Positions 9,323-12,947 of a stretch of 12,947 bases of DNA are shown here, piece after piece. The first letter of the stretch is position 1. Every line of letters begins with the position of its first letter. This stretch comes from Leucogyrophana mollusca (Eukaryota; Basidiomycota; Agaricomycetes; Boletales). The stretch is from positions 1-12,947 of the forward strand of contig MU266810.1 of NCBI GenBank assembly GCA_021014945.1. The letters are read 5' to 3'. A program made the position numbers and the translations under genes. The notes below the pieces were generated by a model that did no database searches, was not told the DNA's origin, and saw only the letters and a program-made list of their open reading frames with translations.

Positions 9323-9964
9323 CTGTGATTCCTCAAGCCTAAGTGCCAGCATAACGAATCCACTTGGAGAGGTCTCATGGGGATGCACGGTTCCATCAAT
9401 CACCCCCGCTTTCTCTTCTTTGGCGAGACGGGTGTGGACTTGCGCTTCGGTCAAATCTATTCGCGTGATTAGTTTCACGCTGTTGTCTACTGTGCAATGA
9501 AATACCACTTATTATCCTTTACACTGATGTATGGGTTGGGCTGTGAATTGTCGCATTCCTCAATTGCGGCGTTGAACTCTTCGAGCGCACCTTGCTGGCG
9601 ATCCCGTTCAACAATGGCAACAAGTAGCTTGTTGTGCAATGTGAACACTAGGAACCATTGAGTTAACAAACCGTCACATTGATTGGCTATGTACATACTC
9701 ACCAAATGTGGTATATTTTCTCCAGTTATGGTGCCCGAAATGATCACTGAGCGTGTCGTGACGAGATGCTGGCCCCATTTCCTTCGTACTATTGGCAACA
9801 CAATTCATTTTGGACCAATTTTGCTCGATTCCTTTGCTGTCGGTACGGCCAACTCCTGGCATAAAGTTGAATGAATGTGGGATTGTGCACTTTGTTTCAT
9901 GGGTGGGGCATGAAATTTCGGAACTCCAAACTGGACGATGGAGTATGCAAGCGCAGTCCATCCT
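9323..9964 (-). pseudogene. Central KDZ block between the two insertions
   Basis: The gene resumes immediately inside the left end of the TIR element. It reads FGVPKFHAP, then (after a one-base frame change near 9890) HETKCTIPHSFNFMPGVGR, GIEQNWSKMN and NSTKEMGPASRHDTL, then DHFGHHNWRKYTTF. A 55-nt intron (9648-9702, GTGAGT...TCCTAG) joins in frame to FTLHNKLLVAIVERDRQ and ALEEFNAAIEE. A second intron (about 9457-9508, GTGGTA...CTAATCACGCGAATAG) leads to LTEAQVHTRLAKEE, PHETSPSGF and LRLEESQ. One base is off at that junction. GRTDGEGIERxW and STKEMGPGSRxDTLDDH are core KDZ motifs; here the Gly-Glu of the first reads Ser-Lys and the first Asp of DDH reads Ser, consistent with decay. Confidence 0.82.
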
Positions 9965-10041
9965 GTGACTTTAGTTACTAAAACACAGTAACTTGCTACG
10001 TGCACAAGTGTTACTTCCCCAGTAATAGCAACGTCACTTGT

Positions 10042-10240
10042 AGTACTTAACCATTGCAATTGCTGGGGGCCAAGTACTACCGATCCTTGCAAGTTGCTGT
10101 GGCGACAGTACTACTAAACCTTGTAACTTGCTAGGGTGCCAGTATTACCGATCCTTGCAATTACTGGGGTGCCAGTAGTACTGATCCTTGCAGTTGCTGG
10201 GGGGACAGTACTACTATATCTTGCAACTTGCTAGGGTGCC
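10042..10240 (+). repeat. Left subterminal array of a ~34-bp repeat
   Basis: Six units of 31-34 bp stand head to tail, starting at 10042, 10073, 10107, 10141, 10174 and 10207. Each starts AGTANTAC or similar, has the core ATCCTTGCARTTGCTGGGG and ends in GCC, GAC or CCA. Units 3 and 6 share the variant core CTTGYAACTTGCTAGGGTGCC-like form (CTTG then AACTTGCTAGGG), which suggests a two-unit higher-order pattern. More degenerate units may precede 10042. Subterminal repeat arrays are commonly binding sites for transposase. Confidence 0.8.
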
Positions 10241-10256
10241 GGTGGTAGTGGCAAGT

Positions 10257-10431
10257 GAGGGCATTCAGAATCAGGTCCTATGTTGTCAATAGGCCAAAAA
10301 CTGAGCCCGGAAATTGAGGGACAAGAAATCGCTCTCAGGCTTGTCTTTTGACATTTGTGCTACTTGTTTCTCTATTTGTGAGCCGAGTTTTGAGGCTACT
10401 GACAAGGTAGGACCTGATTCTGAATCCGCTC
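10257..10431. repeat. Nested fold-back (MITE-like) sequence, 175 bp
   Basis: ATTCAGAATCAGGTCCTA at 10263-10280 returns as its reverse complement at 10408-10425 with two mismatches at the inner end. An imperfect match continues inwards for roughly 70 bp per arm (for example AAAACTGAGC on the left against AAAACTCGGC on the right arm's complement, and ACAAGAAATCGC against ACAAGTAGCAC). Partial outward matches (GAGNG) set the ends at 10257 and 10431. It codes for nothing and can fold on itself over nearly its whole length, as a MITE or fold-back element would. No target-site duplication is evident. Confidence 0.65.
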
Positions 10432-10596
10432 ATATAGCCCTGCAATCCTGGATACTCAGCATTGCATTTCCTCGAGGTTAAAAATTCCACAACAAGCCTG
10501 ATAATGAAACTATTATCGCCATAGCAAGCTCAAATCTGATCCGGAGAATTTATTCAGGGGCTGCATTTTGACGATTTATAGGATATATTACCATTT

Positions 10597-10728
10597 AGTA
10601 CTACTGTCACCCCAGCAAGGTACAAGATTTAATAGTACTGTCCCCCCAGCAACTGCAAGGATCAGTACACTGCAAGGATTGGTAGTATTGTTGCCCCAGT
10701 AACTGCAAGGGTTAGTACTACTGTCCCC
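10597..10728 (-). repeat. Right subterminal array, inverted
   Basis: The same ~34-bp unit recurs here in the opposite orientation, about four units, some shortened (one is cut to GTACACTGCAAGGATT near 10665-10680). On the plus strand it reads GTACTGTCCCCCCAGCAACT followed by GCAAGGAT. With the left array it forms symmetrical subterminal regions that read inward from both ends of the element. The array stops exactly where the captured KDZ fragment starts (10728). Confidence 0.75.
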
Positions 10729-10987
10729 ACGACACGCTCGATGATCATTTTGGGCACCATAACTGGAGAAAATATACCACACTTGGTGAGTATGTACATA
10801 GCCAATCAATGTGACGGTTCGTTAACTCAATGGTTCCTAGGATTCACATTGCGCAACAAGCTACTTGTTTCCATTGTTGATCGGGATTGCCAGAAAGGTG
10901 CGCTCGAAGAGTTCAACGCCGCAATTGAGGAATGCGACAATTCACAGCCCAACCCATACATCAGTGTAAAGGATAATAAGTGGTATT
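10728..10987 (+). pseudogene. Captured KDZ fragment, inverted copy of 9501-9760
   Basis: These 260 bp match the reverse complement of 9501-9760 without a gap; by hand count 12 positions differ (95.4% identity). On the plus strand the fragment encodes HDTLDDHFGHHNWRK, a 55-nt intron with the same GTGAGT donor and CCTAG acceptor, then FTLRNKLLVSIVDRDCQ and ALEEFNAAIEE. It stops inside the next intron. It keeps the family's DDH where the interrupted gene has SDH, so it came from a less decayed paralogue or the interrupted gene changed after capture. It is bounded on the left by the 34-bp array and on the right by the 16-bp terminal repeat. It is too short to be functional. Confidence 0.88.
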
Positions 10988-11004
10988 CTAGTAACTAAAG
11001 TCAC

Positions 11005-11810
11005 TGGTACTATTGGTGAGCACCAGAGGAACTTGGAGTTCATCAGGGAGCTGTTTCATTCTCTCCCACAAGTGGACTTTCCATTGGCAAGCGATGTCGT
11101 AAGAAACGATGATGGAGAGGAGACAAGAGCGAGCGCAGAGAAAAATATAAAGTCCATGTTGCAATACTTGTCAAGCATGTATCAATCATGACAAACATTC
11201 AGGGAGATGTATATGAGCACACCTTTTGCCTTTCTGCAGATCTCCCACTCCATTTGGACGCACAAATTTGTGACGTGCACAAATGCACAATCCAACCCCA
11301 GTGGCACGCAATCCAGTCGAGAACTTGGACTCAGCATGGGCCAGCGTCTTGAACCCACTACAAGTGCTGATCTGTTGCATAGAAATCAGTACACTAACAC
11401 TGTGTGAACAGGTCTAAACTTACGTCATTGTGACTGGCGTGTTTGAGGAGATGGGTCTTGTACGGCGGCTCGGGTAGGAAGTACGTTAGACCAGTATGGA
11501 GTCCCGGATCTGCAGCGTCTGATGAGGTGGAAATTCCCATCCATTGCGAGGACAAGCATGTAAAGAAACCTGTGTGGTGAACTGTGAGTCAGATGACAAA
11601 ATCACAAGGAGCATACTCACTTTAACTCAGGCGATACATCTCGCCAGTCGACTGGTAAATTAATATCCGGATGAGGGCATGCTGGGCACGTGAGGGCCAG
11701 ATCCCCGGGGGACAGTGGCATCCCATTGGCAATATTCCCCCAACCTGCTCTCTTCAACATCTTGATATGCCGAAATTGGTGCACCATCCACATAAAGCTT
11801 TGTAACAACT
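11005..11810 (-). pseudogene. 5' half of the KDZ domain, with frameshifts
   Basis: After a 55-nt intron (11811-11865) the exon at 11810 starts SCYKA. It then shifts frame by one missing base near 11797 into MWMVHQFRHIKMLKRAGWG and CPACPHPDINLPVDWRDV. A 39-nt intron (11582-11620) joins ELN to FLYMLVLAMDGNF. There a small deletion and frame change (around 11530) lead to DPGLHTGLTYF and PPYKTHLLKHA. A 52-nt intron (11372-11423, GTAAGT...CAACAG) joins to STCSGFKTLAHAESKF and CARHKFVRPNGVGDLQKGK. A further intron (about 11167-11222) precedes YCNMDFIFFSALA, a frame change near 11120, and SYDIACQWKVHLWERMKQLP. This last block stops at the edge of the TIR element. The motifs are those that open the KDZ transposase core; YDIACQW is among the most conserved. 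Confidence 0.8.
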
Positions 11811-11865
11811 CTATAGTGGTGCAAGTAAGACAATGCAGATTTGCAAACTTTAATTATAATCTTAC

Positions 11866-12534
11866 CTTTGGGACATGAAGATCCGTATTGTCAGTAAGGT
11901 GTTCTGAAGTTCGGTAATACCCGTAGGCTGAAACCTTGCTTGACCATGTTAAAACAAGGAATTGTTTGAGAACGCGCTGTGTGCAGGCTGCTTGAGGATT
12001 ATGGACTGTTGATGGAAACCAGTCGCAATGTAGAAGCTGCTGCCGGTGGGAAACACGAACGTCACAGCTGCAGCAGTCGACGTTAACCTCATGGATGCCG
12101 TTGGTATGAATAACAACAAAATTCACATGTCCTGCTTGGGGACAGAGACATTCCATACCCGTGTGACTGAGCTGAATTATCAAGCCCGTCTCCTTCAAGG
12201 TCGTCTTTTTGTTGTATCGACCATTCCACTTCTGCAATTGGTACGTCAGTAAATCACCATCTTTTCAGTAGCGATCCTCGGTGCTTGCCTTGATAGTGTG
12301 GAAGGGCAGCTGCTTATGCGCTGTGAGGCAGCATTCTCTGCATAATGCTTCCACCCCAAAACAGTCTTCGCAGCGGTAAAGACGCTCTTTCGGTCCATTC
12401 TCATCTAACTGGCCACACGGACAGGGTTCGGAAGCCGCCCCGCAACATCCTCCCAGCTTCAGGATTTCCTTCAAGTATTCTTCTCGGTATCCACACTGTT
12501 CCCCATTCCCCACCCATTCCCATAAAGGTGCATC
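11866..12534 (-). pseudogene. CxC2 cysteine-cluster exons of the KDZ gene
   Basis: Exon A (12534-12289, 82 codons) follows a plausible acceptor CTACAG. It reads WEWVGNGEQ, then YLKEILKLGG, then a cysteine series CPCG, CEDCFG, CRECCLTAH and LPFHTIK. Exon B (12231-11866, 122 codons without a stop) continues with KWNGRY, TGLIIQLSH, CLCPQAGH, DCCSCDVRVSHRQQLL, NPQAACTQRVL and HLTDNTDLHVPK. This is the complete CxC2 domain, a cysteine/histidine-rich, probably metal-binding module found before KDZ domains. Exon B ends at a GTAAGA donor (11865). The coding start lies further upstream and is not established; a preceding exon may end in GCTTCA just before GTGAGT near 12584. Confidence 0.85.
12232..12288 (-). 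other. GC-AG intron between CxC2 exons
   Basis: The sequence between the two CxC2 exons must be removed to join HTIK to KWNGRY. It begins GCAAGC rather than GTAAGC and ends TTGCAG, with TTTACTGAC serving as a branch site; its length is 57 nt. It is either a genuine GC-AG intron or a GT donor that lost its T by a T-to-C change in a dying gene. Confidence 0.65.
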
Positions 12535-12818
12535 CTGTAGTAGTAAGTCGGCTCTTGTATTCTTATGTATGGTATGTACTCACTGAAGCCGGTGATGCGC
12601 TCGCGGGCGGGCCTAGAGGCAAAACCCAAAACCTAAAGAACAAAACAAACAAGCAATCGGTCTGCTAGTTCGAGACTGTGTGACGCCGCGACCTTGCGAG
12701 AGAGTGCGAGTGGTCGGCGAGCGAGTCTGTTTACTGAGCTGTGGGGCTACTGGAATGCAAGTGGGGGAATAGGAAGGGAGGGTCGAGTCTCTTGTAGATA
12801 GGCTACCTGCGGAACTAG
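12535..12818 (-). other. 5' flank or leader exons of the KDZ gene
   Basis: Reading on the minus strand, a possible intron with donor GTGAGT (about 12583) and acceptor CTACTACAG (12537-12535) precedes the first CxC2 exon. Upstream of it a short stretch encodes ARERITGF, possibly part of a leader exon. Beyond that the sequence is rich in CTCGC and CTCG words with no clear ORF. Words shared with the right end of the LTR-like insertion (GTTTTGCCTC, then AGCGCATCA) suggest that part of this stretch is repeat-derived. No TATA box or start codon can be assigned. Confidence 0.35.
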
Positions 12819-12947
12819 TCTGAGGGGTGCGAGGATCTCCGACTAGGATCTCTGAGTCTTGACTGGATGACAGCCGAGGTCAGTGAGGGGGAAAGGGGGG
12901 TTTGGTTAGTATTGGATACAACTCGATCGCTGGTCGAGATACACAGC
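12819..12947 (-). mobile_element. Second copy of the LTR-like repeat, cut by the window edge
   Basis: On the minus strand this end shares two exact words with the insertion inside the KDZ gene: a 19-mer beginning GCTGTGTATCTCGACC (12947-12929 against 9019-9037) and a 17-mer TCCTCGCACCCCTCAGA (12835-12819 against 9128-9144). Their spacing is almost equal in the two copies (112 and 109 bp), and the sequence between them is partly alignable, so the two are homologous. This copy has the same orientation as the KDZ gene; the other has the opposite. Its far end lies outside the window and its near end, towards 12600, is not clear. Confidence 0.65.

Larger units (their letters stand above)
9965..11004. 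mobile_element. Nonautonomous TIR element inserted in the KDZ gene
   Basis: The element begins GTGACTTTAGTTACTA (9965-9980) and ends with the exact reverse complement (10989-11004), a 16-bp perfect terminal inverted repeat 1,040 bp apart. The KDZ protein reads up to its right edge (KQLPDELQVPLVLTNST, ending at 11005) and resumes just past its left edge (FGVPKFHAP within 9964-9880), which defines it as an insertion independently of the repeats. Inside are inverted arrays of a 34-bp repeat, a nested fold-back of 175 bp and a captured KDZ fragment. It encodes no transposase, so it would need one supplied in trans. No convincing target-site duplication is visible: the left flank is CCATCCT and the right flank TGGTACT. 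The repeats could extend by a CC pair on each side. The superfamily is not assignable from the ends. Confidence 0.8.
7328..12534 (-). pseudogene. CxC2-type KDZ transposase gene, nearly whole but split by two insertions
   Basis: On the minus strand, successive blocks follow the usual order of a CxC2-KDZ transposase. They are the CxC2 cysteine cluster (12534-11866), the MLKRAG...CPACPHPDINLP block (11808-11621), the CARHKFVRPNGVGDLQKGK block (11371-11223), YCNMDFIFFS and SYDIACQW (11166-11005), PKFHAP and GRTDSKGIEQNW...STKEMGP...DHFGHHNWRK (9964-9703), LTEAQVHTRLAKEE and LEESQ (9456-9323), and the C-terminal half (8470-7328). The order and strand are uninterrupted, so I read them as one gene. 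Between blocks lie a 1,040-bp TIR element (9965-11004) and an LTR-like block (about 8440-9320). Canonical introns of 39-57 nt join several blocks. Several frameshifts and at least four in-frame stops make it nonfunctional. KDZ proteins catalyse movement of large DNA transposons; the element's own terminal repeats are not visible in the window. Exon boundaries are inferred from motif continuity and splice signals only. Confidence 0.85.

Noticed and set aside
9487..9801. Independent gene encoding a 104-residue protein with a paralogue at 10741-10998
   Set aside because: The frame reads through the GTGAGT...CCTAG intron; the true coding frame of the upstream exon is a different one carrying DHFGHHNWRK. 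Both are parts of KDZ copies.
10042..10728. CRISPR-like array
   Set aside because: The 34-bp units are adjacent with no spacers, diverge from each other, occur in two orientations and lie in a eukaryotic transposon.
9961..11008. Target-site duplication around the TIR element
   Set aside because: Flanks CCATCCT and TGGTACT share no direct repeat; only a CC/GG inverted extension of the terminal repeats is visible.

Overview
The window looks like a transposon graveyard from a filamentous basidiomycete, most likely an Agaricomycete (mushroom-forming fungus). The reasons are the families present (a tnp2/CACTA-like transposase, two KDZ-type transposases with CxC1 and CxC2 cysteine clusters, a PIF/Harbinger-like DDE transposase and a Tad/L1-like LINE tail), the very short introns (39-57 nt, with GT...CTNAN...AG signals), and the absence of any recognisable host gene. 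Families were recognised from memory of conserved motifs; no database search was run.

Layout, left to right. Bases 1-850 hold nothing I can name. At 851-2266 (+) is a long open 5' part of a tnp2-like transposase, cut off inside its conserved core. At 2399-3103 (+) is the RNase H end of a LINE, followed by a 3' UTR and a 17-A tail at 3683-3699. That tail abuts the minus-strand gene at 3700-4308, the first exon of a CxC1-type KDZ transposase, broken 3 bp into its second exon. Bases 4309-6303 are AT-rich and noncoding as far as I can see. At 6304-7044 (+) is a three-exon Harbinger-like transposase remnant with one nonsense codon.

The right half (7328-12534, minus strand) is one nearly whole CxC2-KDZ transposase gene. 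It can be followed almost from end to end: CxC2 exons at 12534-11866, then the KDZ core, then the C-terminal tail ending at 7328. Two insertions split it. One is a 1,040-bp element (9965-11004) with perfect 16-bp terminal inverted repeats, on both sides of which the KDZ protein resumes. The other is an LTR-like block of about 760-880 bp (around 8440-9320). The gene also carries frameshifts and at least four nonsense codons, so it is dead.

The most interesting object is the 1,040-bp element. It has arrays of a ~34-bp repeat near both ends in opposite orientation, a 175-bp fold-back sequence nested in its middle, and a 260-bp piece of a close paralogue of the very gene it interrupts, in inverted orientation (248 of 260 positions identical by hand count, intron retained). 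This looks like DNA-level gene-fragment capture by a nonautonomous transposon, followed by insertion into a relative of the captured gene. The result is a ~260-bp-arm inverted repeat that, if transcribed, could form double-stranded RNA against KDZ transposases. That last step is inference.

The right edge (about 12819-12947, minus strand) shares collinear sequence with the LTR-like insertion inside the gene, so a second copy of the same repeat lies just upstream of the KDZ gene and runs off the window.
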